Notes under the pieces: generated by a model | Databases searched by the model: none | The model's input: only the letters and a program-made list of their open reading frames with translations | Told to the model about the DNA's origin: nothing | Position numbers and translations under genes: made by a program | From: Lachnospiraceae bacterium | GTDB lineage: Bacteria > Bacillota > Clostridia > Lachnospirales > Lachnospiraceae | Assembly: GCA_014804245.1 (NCBI GenBank) | Contig: JAAVAE010000015.1 | Location: 38,843 to 102,842, forward strand | Direction of reading: 5' to 3' | DNA: 64,000 bases | Shown here: positions 1 to 9,030 of the stretch, one piece after another | Position numbering within the stretch: position 1 is the first letter of the stretch | Layout: the number at the start of each line of letters is the position of its first letter

Positions 1-1125
1 CATAGCAAAAATATTGCGGTCTACGCTTGCCGGAGGCTCTATTTTATTGGCAATTCCATCTAATCCTGCGCGCAGACAGACTGCCAGAGCCAGATAAGGA
101 TTTGCTGATGGATCGGGGCATCGCAGTTCGATTCTCGTGCCCTCTCCTCTTGATGCGGGAATACGGATCAACGGACTTCTGTTGGTGGCGCTCCATGCGA
201 TATAAACCGGAGCTTCATATCCCGGTACCAGCCTCTTGTAAGAGTTCACAAGCGGATTGGTGATTGCGGTCATTCCTTTCATATGCTTTATGATACCGCC
301 GATAAAGTAGTAGGCTTCCTGACTTAACCCAAGCTGATCGGAAGAGTCATTGAAAATGTTTTTTCCATCCTTTGATAAAGACATATTGATATGCATTCCA
401 GAGCCATTTACACCAAACTTCGGCTTCGGCATAAAGGTTGCATGCAGTCCATGCCTTTTGGCAATCGTCTTGACTGCCAGCTTGAAAGTCATGATATTAT
501 CGGCTGTCGCCAGCGCTTCATCATACTGGAAATCAATCTCGTGCTGTGCAGGCGCCACTTCATGATGAGATGCCTCAACCACAAATCCCATATCCTCCAG
601 ATTTAAGACCATATCCCGTCTTGCGTTTTCGCCCAGATCCAATGGTCCTAAATCAAAATATCCTGCTTTCTCATGAGTCAGCGTCGTAGGCATACCGTTT
701 TCATCTGTATGGAACAGGAAAAATTCACACTCCGGTCCTACTTCAAAGGTATATCCCATATCCGCCGCTTCCTTGATGGCGCGCTTTAAAATGTACCTGG
801 GATCTCCCTCAAAAGGCTCTCCATTCGGACGATACACGTCACAGATCAGCCTCGCCACCTTGCCCTGCTGGGGTCTCCATGGGAAAATCTCCAATGTGCT
901 TAAATCAGGATACAGGTACATATCCGACTCTTCAATCCGTACAAATCCCTCTATGGAGGAACCGTCAAACATACATTTATTATCCAGCGCCTTCTCAAGC
1001 TGGCTGGCGGTAATCGCTACATTCTTAAGACTGCCGAACATATCTGTGAACTGCAGTCTGATAAATTCCACATCTTCATCACCTACCAGTTCCATGATAT
1101 CTTCTTTTGAATAATGTTTCCTCAT
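1..1125 (-). CDS. glnA: Glutamine synthetase, type I (C-terminus cut by window edge)
   Basis: My translation of the minus strand from ATG at 1125 gives [39 protein letters not shown]...[20 protein letters not shown]...[10 protein letters not shown], typical GlnA motifs; open to the window edge. Confidence 0.95.
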   Translation of the reverse strand, partial: MRKHYSKEDIMELVGDEDVEFIRLQFTDMFGSLKNVAITASQLEKALDNKCMFDGSSIEGFVRIEESDMYLYPDLSTLEIFPWRPQQGKVARLICDVYRPNGEPFEGDPRYILKRAIKEAADMGYTFEVGPECEFFLFHTDENGMPTTLTHEKAGYFDLGPLDLGENARRDMVLNLEDMGFVVEASHHEVAPAQHEIDFQYDEALATADNIMTFKLAVKTIAKRHGLHATFMPKPKFGVNGSGMHINMSLSKDGKNIFNDSSDQLGLSQEAYYFIGGIIKHMKGMTAITNPLVNSYKRLVPGYEAPVYIAWSATNRSPLIRIPASRGEGTRIELRCPDPSANPYLALAVCLRAGLDGIANKIEPPASVDRNIFAM

Positions 1126-1155
1126 AATCAATCTATCCCTTTCCTTAAACTAAGC

Positions 1156-1213
1156 CAAAAGGCGTTCCTATACCAGCTATCGGCATATGCCTGCTGCGAT
1201 AAGAACGCCTTTG
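1156..1213 (-). promoter_or_regulatory. Leader hairpin in glnA 5' region
   Basis: Inverted repeat CAAAAGGCGTTC / GAACGCCTTTG with inner palindrome GGCATATGCC, about 30 nt upstream of the glnA start. Confidence 0.55.
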
Positions 1214-1263
1214 TTCCGTCTTATAATAACAATCCTGTTACATCTTTGTCAATAGTAAATGTT

Positions 1264-1734
1264 TCAGGTCGGCGATGGTGATGCGGAAGGGGACGGGACT
1301 GCCGCCTTTTCCAGTGAAGTCTTGATGGCATTTAGTAAGACCATGGATGTATATTTGTTGTCATCCGAATAGGTAATGCTGTCCAATGACTGTTTTTTGA
1401 TGATCTGGCTTGCAAGGTCGTCGAAAGACGGCTCCAGCAGCGGGAACATCGTTGTCACAGCTTCATCCAGATTTACGATACGGATATCGTTGATGTTGGT
1501 CTCATCTACCGTAACCTCTACATCCACCGCATTATCGTTTAGGATCAGGGATGTGGTATAGATGCCGGGTACGTAAGAAGCGGAAGGCGTCTCCACGGCG
1601 GAGTTTTCCTTTTTATCTTTTGGTACGAACATGATAATGAGGAGAATGATAAATAATATTCCCAGCAATGCAAAGATGCCGGTATATATTAATTCTTTCA
1701 GATGAAGTACAACAATTTTGGTCTTGGAGCTCAT
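1264..1734 (-). CDS. Membrane-anchored small protein, FMN-binding-like fold suspected
   Basis: 156-aa ORF, one N-terminal TM segment, Ser/Pro-rich C-terminus (PSPSASPSPT). Confidence 0.75.
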   Translation of the reverse strand: MSSKTKIVVLHLKELIYTGIFALLGILFIILLIIMFVPKDKKENSAVETPSASYVPGIYTTSLILNDNAVDVEVTVDETNINDIRIVNLDEAVTTMFPLLEPSFDDLASQIIKKQSLDSITYSDDNKYTSMVLLNAIKTSLEKAAVPSPSASPSPT

Positions 1735-1834
1735 AGGCTATCCCCGTTACATTCTTTTTACTATAGTATTATTTATGATGGGGATTTATGCATGGGAGGG
1801 GAGTTTTTTATCTGGAGGATATTTGTAAAAGGAC

Positions 1835-2112
1835 GAAGAGGCTGGGGGAAGTGAGGACGGGGGAGGGGCGGCATCCATCTGTACGGCTCCTATGTGCAGG
1901 AATAAGAAATTCTAGGAATTCCTCATGAAGGAAATTGGTACCGGACGCAAACGGCGCATTGGTCATCCATGACCAAGTTGCGCCTGAATCGGACCTCCTG
2001 TCCGATTCTTGCTGGTAATCAGAGGAATTCTGAGAATTTCTAATTCCTTTCCATAAGGAGCCGTACAGATATATGCCGCCCCTCCCCCGCCCTCACTTCC
2101 CCCAGCCTCTTC
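1835..2112 (+). repeat. Long imperfect inverted-repeat element, copy A (hairpin family)
   Basis: Arms GAAGAGGCTGGGGGAAGTGAGGRCGGGGGAGGGGCGGCAT... pair end to end; core GAAATTGGTACCGGACGCAAACGGCGCATTGGTCATCCATGACCAAGTTGCGCC matches copies B-D read on the minus strand. Confidence 0.85.
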
Positions 2113-2230
2113 TGACATTCTAAATCTCTATGAGATAAAAAATCTGTGATTTAACTCATTCGTTACCAAGAAAAACATTCGTATATTTTATAGTTAAAGC
2201 TTTTCTCTTTAGTAAACATTGTGCGCCTGC

Positions 2231-2515
2231 GGCAGCGTCGGGGTAGATATCCTTCTGCATCAGGCTGGACAAAAATCTATGGCGGTTCCTTATGGAAAGC
2301 GATTAGAAGGACTTAACAGCCCTCCAAATACCAGCAATCGGCGGACAGGACGTCCGCCGAAGGCGTAACTTGACCCATGGATGGGTCAATACGCCGTTTG
2401 CGTCCGGCGCCGATTTCTAACCAAGGGCTGTTTAGTCCTTCTTATCGCTGTACATAGGAACCAACATAGACTTTTGTCCAGCCTGATGCAGAAGGATATC
2501 TACCCCGACGCTGCC
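2231..2515 (-). repeat. Long imperfect inverted-repeat element, copy B
   Basis: Arms GGCAGCGTCGGGGTAGATATCCTTCTGCATCAGGCTGGACAAAA...; core shared with copies C and D; lies 7 nt beyond the nadE stop codon. Confidence 0.9.
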
Positions 2516-2522
2516 CCACCTC

Positions 2523-4439
2523 CTAAGCCAAAAGCCCCTCAATCTGTTCCATCCAGATACGGACACATGCATCGGAGGGCATTCGTAAATCTCCTCGAGG
2601 CGAAAGAGCAACGCTTCCTACTTTAGGTCCGTCCGGGAGGCAGGAGCGTTTGAATTGCTGGGTGAAAAATCTGGTGTAGAAGATTTTCATCCACTTGAGG
2701 ATTTCTTCCGCTTCGTACTGTCCGGCGAAGGACGCTCTGGCAATGCGGTAGATTTTTGAAGGTTCAAAGCCGCATCTGAGCATATAGTATAGGAAGAAAT
2801 CATGGAGTTCATAAGGTCCTACCAGGTCTTCCGTCTTCTGGGAGATGGAACCGTCAACGGGGGGAAGCAACTCGGGGCTTACCGGCGTATCCAGTACATC
2901 CAGGAGAACCTGCATAAGTTCTTCATTTTTGCAGGTATCTGCATAGTATTGTACCAAGTGGCGCACCAAGGTTTTGGGGACACCTGCATTCACACCGTAC
3001 ATGGACATGTGGTCGCCGTTGTAGGTTGCCCATCCTAAGGCAAGTTCCGACATATCTCCGGTGCCGATGACCATGCCGTTTTCTTGGTTGGCAATGTCCA
3101 TAAGGACCTGGGTTCGCTCTCTCGCCTGACCGTTTTCATAAGTCACATCATGGTGCTCTGGCTTCTGTCCGATATCTTTAAAATGAACCGTGACGGCTTC
3201 CCTTAAATCCACCTCTTTCAGTGTTGCTCCAAGGACTTCTGTCAGCTTGCATGCATTGTCGTAGGTTCTGTCGGTAGTTCCGAAACAGGGCATGGTGACT
3301 GCAATGATATTTTTCCGTTCTATTTTCAGCATATCAAAGGTCCTAACTGTGACAAGAAGGGCTAGGGTGGAGTCCAGTCCGCCTGACACGCCGATTACTG
3401 CCTTACGGCATCCGGTATGCTCGTATCGCTTTTTCAATCCCATAGACTGGATGGAGAGAATTTCTTCGCAGCGCCTTTGCCGCTCGCTTACATCAGAAGG
3501 TACAAAGGGCATACTCGGGAAGGTTCTTGTAAGTTCGGTTTCCTCCTCCCTAATAGCAAATGGAAGAACCAGATACCCCCGGCGGGCATCGCATGCAAAT
3601 GTGTTCATTCTTCTGCGCTCCATCCGCAGCCTGCTTATATCGATATCTCCATACAGAATCTGACTTTCAAAACGCTTACTCTGGGCAATCACCGTTCCGT
3701 TTTCCGCTATGATATCATGACCGCCGAAAACCAGGTCCTGGGTGGACTCTCCTTCCCCAGCGCTGCAATAGACATATCCCGCAATCAGCTTTGCGCTGGA
3801 GGATTTGACCAGCATTTCCCGATAGGCATCCTTGCCGATGGTTTCATCGGACGCAGACAGATTGACCAATAAAGTGGCTCCTGCCAGTGCGTGGGAAATT
3901 CCCGGTGCGTCCGGCATCCAAATATCTTCACAAATCTCACAGCCTACTACCAGTCCGTCCATTCCGTCCGCTTCCAAAAGAATATTGGTGCCAAAAGGAA
4001 CCGTCTCTCCCTGAAAAAGTACGGTTACCGCCTCTTTGTTCCCCGGCATAAAATGCCTCGTCTCATAAAACTCCCCGTAGGCAGGGATAAATGCCTTGGG
4101 AATAAAACAGAGCACTTCCCCGTCGTGGATTGCAGCTGCAACATTATAAAGCTTTCCTTCCCTCTCCATAGGAAGTCCTACAAACACAAGCGCATCTATA
4201 TCTTTGGTGCACTCTGTCACCTTAACAAGTGCCTCTTTGCAAGCTGTAAGGAGCCTCTCCTGCAAAAACAGATCGCCGCAGGTATAACCACTTATACAAA
4301 GTTCCGGGAAAACGATTATTTTCGCACCTTTCCCGGAAGCTTCTTTGATTCCTGCACAAATCTGTTCTCCATTATAAACGGTATCCGCCACCTTGATCTT
4401 CGGCGTAACAGCCGCCGTCTTCACAAATCCATGCTTCAT
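2523..4439 (-). CDS. nadE: Glutamine-dependent NAD(+) synthase
   Basis: Nitrilase-like N-terminus (VFPELCISGYTCGDLF) plus synthetase P-loop motif (GVSGGLDSTLAL); ATG at 4439 has an RBS (gaggaattgtatATG). Confidence 0.95.
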   Translation of the reverse strand: MKHGFVKTAAVTPKIKVADTVYNGEQICAGIKEASGKGAKIIVFPELCISGYTCGDLFLQERLLTACKEALVKVTECTKDIDALVFVGLPMEREGKLYNVAAAIHDGEVLCFIPKAFIPAYGEFYETRHFMPGNKEAVTVLFQGETVPFGTNILLEADGMDGLVVGCEICEDIWMPDAPGISHALAGATLLVNLSASDETIGKDAYREMLVKSSSAKLIAGYVYCSAGEGESTQDLVFGGHDIIAENGTVIAQSKRFESQILYGDIDISRLRMERRRMNTFACDARRGYLVLPFAIREEETELTRTFPSMPFVPSDVSERQRRCEEILSIQSMGLKKRYEHTGCRKAVIGVSGGLDSTLALLVTVRTFDMLKIERKNIIAVTMPCFGTTDRTYDNACKLTEVLGATLKEVDLREAVTVHFKDIGQKPEHHDVTYENGQARERTQVLMDIANQENGMVIGTGDMSELALGWATYNGDHMSMYGVNAGVPKTLVRHLVQYYADTCKNEELMQVLLDVLDTPVSPELLPPVDGSISQKTEDLVGPYELHDFFLYYMLRCGFEPSKIYRIARASFAGQYEAEEILKWMKIFYTRFFTQQFKRSCLPDGPKVGSVALSPRGDLRMPSDACVRIWMEQIEGLLA

Positions 4440-4485
4440 ATACAATTCCTCACTATCGGACACGCCCACACTTCGCGCGATCCTG

Positions 4486-5367
4486 TCATCTGCTCTTTTT
4501 TAACAGTTCCTTAAGTTCTTCCACTGAAAAAGTGTAGGAAGTATTGCAGAAATGGCAATTGACCTCAATGCTCTTGTTGTCTGAAATCATGTCCTGAATA
4601 TCTTTTTTGCCGATGCTGATAATCGCCTTTTCCACTCTCTTTTTGTCACAGTTACAGTAAAACTGTGCGGGCATGGTGTCCGTGATTTCCAGATCCAGTC
4701 CCTTTAAAAGCAGTCCCAGCATCTCCTCCGGCGTTTTTCCTTCGTCAAGCACCTGGGTCACAGAGGTGAATTCCGCCAGATTCCTCTCCAGCGAGGCAAT
4801 CACCTGATCATCTGTAAAGGGCATCAGCTGTATGATAAAACCGCCTGCCTGCTTCACGGTATTGTCCTTTTCCATCAAAACGCCTAATCCCACACTGGAA
4901 GGCACCTGCTCCGAAGTGGCAAAATAATACGTAAGATCTTCTGCAATTTCACCTGTCTGTAGTACAGTCTGCCCCACATAAGGCTCTTTTAATCCCATAT
5001 CCTTGATCACGCGCAAAAGTCCCTGTCCTACGGCTCCGCCCACGTCCAGCTTTCCAAGCCCGTTGGGGGGAAGCATTACCTGGGGTTCATTGGCATAGCC
5101 TTTTACATTTCCCTTGCTGTCAGCCGTCACCGTCATTCCTTTTAAAGGTCCATCTCCGCTGACCTGCAAAGTCAATAAATCCTTATCCTCTTTCAGCATC
5201 GCGCCCATCATCACACCGCCGGTCATAAGACGTCCAAGGGCGGCGCTCACCACGGGACTTGTATCATGCGCTTTTCTTGCTGTCTCCACCAGATCTCTGG
5301 TGGTTGCCGCGAATGCTCTGATCTGGGCATTTGCAGCCGTAGCCCTGACAATATAATCTGACATCAT
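4486..5367 (-). CDS. hslO: Hsp33 family molecular chaperone
   Basis: MSDYIVRATAANAQIRAFAATTRDLVETAR... with C-terminal CNCDKKR...CHFCN zinc motif. Confidence 0.95.
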   Translation of the reverse strand: MMSDYIVRATAANAQIRAFAATTRDLVETARKAHDTSPVVSAALGRLMTGGVMMGAMLKEDKDLLTLQVSGDGPLKGMTVTADSKGNVKGYANEPQVMLPPNGLGKLDVGGAVGQGLLRVIKDMGLKEPYVGQTVLQTGEIAEDLTYYFATSEQVPSSVGLGVLMEKDNTVKQAGGFIIQLMPFTDDQVIASLERNLAEFTSVTQVLDEGKTPEEMLGLLLKGLDLEITDTMPAQFYCNCDKKRVEKAIISIGKKDIQDMISDNKSIEVNCHFCNTSYTFSVEELKELLKKSR

Positions 5368-5399
5368 AATTCCTTTGTAACTGTTCAGTACCTTCACAG

Positions 5400-6227
5400 T
5401 TACATCCCTTTCTGCTGTTTCTTACTTTCCCTTGCCACCACATAAATCCGCTCGCTGTCCGCCTCCGGACATTCGTGGGTATCTGCATCCAACACAAGCA
5501 CCACTTCCATCCCTGCCTTTTCCACAAAAGCAGTCATCTCGGAAAGGGTATACCCTCTCTGCAAATGTGTTTCCGCAAAACGCCGGAACAGCCCTGTCTC
5601 TTCCTTTGCAAAAATGGTCAGATCATATTCATTGATCCTTTCTTCTTCATGGTAAAAATTTTCCCATATGAAACTGCATTCTTCCCTGTTTTCTGCAATG
5701 GTCGTGTCTCCAATGACTTTTTCATATTTATAGACGGTATTAAAATCAAAAATAAAAATGCCCCCGGGATACAGATAATTGTGAACCAGTGCAAATGTAT
5801 CCTCCACCTCCTCATCTTCCAAAAGGTAGTTAATGGAGTCACAGACACATACCACTGTCCCAACGGTACTGTATAGATCCAGTTCCCGCATATCCTGACA
5901 GAGATACAAAATTTCACTGCCCGTCTTTTCCCTTTTTGCAAGGGCAATGCCCAGCATATCCTCAGAGTTGTCCACGCCAATCATATCATAGCCCTTCTGA
6001 TACAAAAGCTCTGTCAACGTTCCGGTCCCGCACCCTAAGTCCAGCACCAAATTTCTTTCGCTCTTTAAGATTTCTTCCTCACCATCACCATTGTCCCTTC
6101 GAAATACACAGGGCTTGGAAATTCCATGCTTCTCTATCAACGCGGCAAGGAAATCCGCCCACGCTTCATAGGGCGTATCATCCATGAAAATATCATACAC
6201 ACTTGCAAAATCTGTATACGCTTCCAA
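5400..6227 (-). CDS. Class I SAM-dependent methyltransferase
   Basis: LVLDLGCGTGTLTELL motif I. Confidence 0.9.
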   Translation of the reverse strand: MEAYTDFASVYDIFMDDTPYEAWADFLAALIEKHGISKPCVFRRDNGDGEEEILKSERNLVLDLGCGTGTLTELLYQKGYDMIGVDNSEDMLGIALAKREKTGSEILYLCQDMRELDLYSTVGTVVCVCDSINYLLEDEEVEDTFALVHNYLYPGGIFIFDFNTVYKYEKVIGDTTIAENREECSFIWENFYHEEERINEYDLTIFAKEETGLFRRFAETHLQRGYTLSEMTAFVEKAGMEVVLVLDADTHECPEADSERIYVVARESKKQQKGM

Positions 6228-6228
6228 A

Positions 6229-7074
6229 TCATTCTCCCAGCTTCATCGCTACCACAAATCCAACTGCAAATGTCACCACACTTACCAGCACACTTGCCAC
6301 CGTCACAGTTCCCACTTCTCCCAATAAAAAGATGGCAAACGGAGATGCCACAATCAGACCGATGATTGCCCAATATGCCTGAATAGGAAATTTTTCAAAA
6401 ATAATCTCAATGATCTTTGCAATGGCAAAAACTCCCACCACAATCCCCAATCCCATGGGAACCAGAACACCGCATCCCTGCAGGATGCCATTTATGTCAA
6501 AAGAAACCAAAGCGGTTACAAAGTTCTTGATGGAAGCTACAATAGGATTGTAATATCCCATAAGCAGCAACATCATGGATCCGCTGACGCCGGGGATAAC
6601 CATAGTTGCGGAGGCAATGATACCAACTACAAATAACTTGATGACTGACCAGAGGCTAAAGGACAGATCCGCCGAAACGCCTTCCTTTTCTCCCATGGCT
6701 GCCATACCGACTACTATGGCAAAGAAAATCAAAAAGGGAAGCACATAACTTACTTTGATTCCTTTTCCCTTTACCTTCTTAATAACCGCCGGAAGTCCAC
6801 CCACGATCAGACCCACGAACAGACAATTCGTCTGCAGCGGAAAATGGACAAACGCGGGCTCTATGATAAAAGATAATCCCACCAGTGCAATTCCCATTCC
6901 AATAGCAACCGGAATCAGGAACTTCATGCTCTCCTTAAATTCCTTGAACAAATGTGTTACGCAATGAATCAGTTTGTCATAGATTCCCATGGAAACCGCC
7001 ATAGTTCCTCCGCTGACACCGGGAATAATATTTGCAATCCCCATCACCATACCTTTTAAAATCGTCTTAATCAT
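6229..7074 (-). CDS. DUF368 family membrane protein
   Basis: MIKTILKGMVMGIANIIPGVSGGTMAVSMGIY... and second MVIPGVSGSMMLLLMGYY motif. Confidence 0.9.
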   Translation of the reverse strand: MIKTILKGMVMGIANIIPGVSGGTMAVSMGIYDKLIHCVTHLFKEFKESMKFLIPVAIGMGIALVGLSFIIEPAFVHFPLQTNCLFVGLIVGGLPAVIKKVKGKGIKVSYVLPFLIFFAIVVGMAAMGEKEGVSADLSFSLWSVIKLFVVGIIASATMVIPGVSGSMMLLLMGYYNPIVASIKNFVTALVSFDINGILQGCGVLVPMGLGIVVGVFAIAKIIEIIFEKFPIQAYWAIIGLIVASPFAIFLLGEVGTVTVASVLVSVVTFAVGFVVAMKLGE

Positions 7075-8137
7075 TTTTTCTCTCCTTTAGGTAATCTTCT
7101 AAAAATGCAACCAGTTTTTCCATCTGCTCATCTGTTCCAATGGTGATACGCAGATAATTGTCTATTCTGGGTTTATTCCAATATCGTACATAAATATTGT
7201 TTTCTTTCAGTGCAAGAAAAATCTCCTTCGCCGGAGCGCTCTTATGGGTAACGAACAGGAAATTACTCTGGGAATCCGAAAAAGCAAATCCAAGCCTTCC
7301 CAGCTGTTCCTTCGTCCATTCCCTTGTCTTTATGATTTTTCCCACAATCTCTTTAAAATAAGCGTCGTCTAAAACAGCCGCCGTCCCCATTTCAATAGCA
7401 GGCATATTCATAGTATAAGAATTAAAGGAAAATTTCACGTCCTTTAAATACCCAATCATCTTTTCGTTTGCAATGGCAAAGCCAATCCGCATTCCAGCCA
7501 TTGCCCGGGATTTTGAAAAAGTCTGCACCACCATCAGATTGTCATATTTGTCAACAAGGGGTATCATACTCCTGCCGCCAAAATCCACATATGCTTCGTC
7601 AACAATCACCACGGAATCAGGATTGGCGGAAGCAATTTCCTCAAACATGCTGATATCCTCCAGCACGCCTGTAGGCGCATTGGGATTTGGTATGATGATT
7701 CCTCCGTTGGGCGCCAGATAGTCTTCTTTTTTTATACAAAAATTTTCATCCAGCGGGCATCTTTTATAGGGTATTCGAAGCAGTTCTGCCCACACATCAT
7801 AAAAGGAGTACGTAATATCGGGAAACAAGATCGGCTGCTCCCCATTAAAAAAAGTCATAAATGCCATTGCAAGCACGTCATCCGACCCCACTCCCACAAA
7901 AACCTGGGCGGGTGATACATGATAGTATTCTGCCAGCGCATTCACCAGTTTCTCCGCATTCATATCCGGGTAGAGGCGAAGTTTGTCACAATCTAAATTT
8001 TCTGCAATCCGCCTAACAGCCGGTGCAGGCGGATAGGGGCATTCATTGGTGTTTAGTTTGATTACGTCTTCTGCCTTGGGCTGCTCCCCTGCAACATAGG
8101 GTTCTACCCTCCTCACGTTTTTTTCCCAGTTCATCAT
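7067..8137 (-). CDS. hisC: Histidinol-phosphate aminotransferase family protein
   Basis: Class I/II aminotransferase; IKLNTNECPYPPAPAV, FSKSRAMAGMRIGFAI (PLP lysine region). Confidence 0.85.
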   Translation of the reverse strand: MMNWEKNVRRVEPYVAGEQPKAEDVIKLNTNECPYPPAPAVRRIAENLDCDKLRLYPDMNAEKLVNALAEYYHVSPAQVFVGVGSDDVLAMAFMTFFNGEQPILFPDITYSFYDVWAELLRIPYKRCPLDENFCIKKEDYLAPNGGIIIPNPNAPTGVLEDISMFEEIASANPDSVVIVDEAYVDFGGRSMIPLVDKYDNLMVVQTFSKSRAMAGMRIGFAIANEKMIGYLKDVKFSFNSYTMNMPAIEMGTAAVLDDAYFKEIVGKIIKTREWTKEQLGRLGFAFSDSQSNFLFVTHKSAPAKEIFLALKENNIYVRYWNKPRIDNYLRITIGTDEQMEKLVAFLEDYLKERKND

Positions 8138-8264
8138 TTATCCTCTTTTACCTATTATAAGTTATAAGATTAGCGTTCTTAAATCTCTGCTCCCTATGGT
8201 AACATTATCCAGACTTGCCTGCAAGTATTATTCGTCTAAAATGTCATAGGTTATCAAGGCGCGG

Positions 8265-8570
8265 CTCCGGGGATAGGGGACAGCGGCGGCTGGGATGAAA
8301 TGGCTGAGGGGCGGTGTGCTTCCGGTTGCAGGGCTAGTCTTCAAATCGGATTTCACTAACGGAATGGATGTAGGTATTGCAAGTCGGACGGGGCGGAGCC
8401 GGGCGGCATCCTGCCTTGTGGCTCCTAAAATCGCCATCCATGGCGATTTTACCCTGACAGTCCACCATTCCGTAAGTGAAATTACCGATTTTCCGCCATA
8501 GCCCTGCAACCGGAAGCACACCGCCCCTCAGCCATTTCATCCCAGCCGCCGCTGTCCCCTATCCCCGGAG
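8265..8570. repeat. Long inverted repeat with 72-nt perfect arms (related architecture, diverged core)
   Basis: CTCCGGGGATAGGGGACAGCGGCGGCTGGGATGAAATGGCTGAGGGGCGGTGTGCTTCCGGTTGCAGGGCTA occurs at the left and as exact reverse complement at the right. Confidence 0.9.
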
Positions 8571-8686
8571 CAGATTATCCCTCACTTATTCTATCTATTT
8601 CGATGCTATACCTCATACCCGAAGCCGAGCATCTCCCACTCATTCCATCTAAATCGCAGCTGTGCTCTCTACCTAACGCAAAGTCT

Positions 8687-9022
8687 GTCCCAATGTCCTT
8701 TCGCTTAGGGGCGGCACTGGCAGGACAGAGTTCCCACTGCACCCAAGTGGGCATAAATCTATATCGGAGCCTTATGGGAAGCGATTAGAAGTACTTAACA
8801 GCCCGTCACTCTCAGCAATCGCCGGACAGGACGTCCGGCGAAGGCGTAATTTGACCCATGGATGGGTCAATACGCCGCTTGCGTACGATGCCAGTTCCTA
8901 AATTAGGGCTGTTTAGTCCTTCTTATCGCTGTACATAGGATTCGATATAGACTTATGCCCACTCGGGTGCAGTGGGAACTCTGTCCTGCCAGTGCCGCCC
9001 CTAAGCGAAAGGACATTGGGAC
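8687..9022 (-). repeat. Long imperfect inverted-repeat element, copy C
   Basis: Arms GTCCCAATGTCCTTTCGCTTAGGGGCGGCACTGGCAGGACAGAGTTCCCACTGCACCC...; core shared with B and D; 8 nt beyond the downstream-labelled glycosyltransferase stop codon. Confidence 0.9.
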
Positions 9023-9030
9023 CCTAACCG

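Noticed and set aside
2231-2515. Calling elements A-D simple rho-independent terminators
   Set aside because: They are about ten times longer than usual terminators, have conserved internal loops and a conserved core, and lack a clear U-tract directly after the stem.
2381-2626. ORF MGQYAVCVRRRFLTKGCLVLLIAVHR..., similar to ORF 52296-52556
   Set aside because: The similarity comes from the repeated hairpin core. In copy C the same frame stops early and in copy A it is absent, so it is not a conserved protein.
3891-4514. 207-aa plus-strand ORF
   Set aside because: Antisense to nadE with no RBS or recognisable motif; typical shadow ORF.
8228-8540. ORFs on both strands containing MKWLRGGVLPVAGL
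   Set aside because: The same peptide on both strands is a direct consequence of the 72-nt perfect inverted repeat, not coding.
8265-8570. Treating the 72-nt-arm element as a definite fifth member with known orientation
   Set aside because: Core similarity is weak: the CATCCATG tip suggests plus orientation, while other short matches suggest minus. Left as related architecture only.
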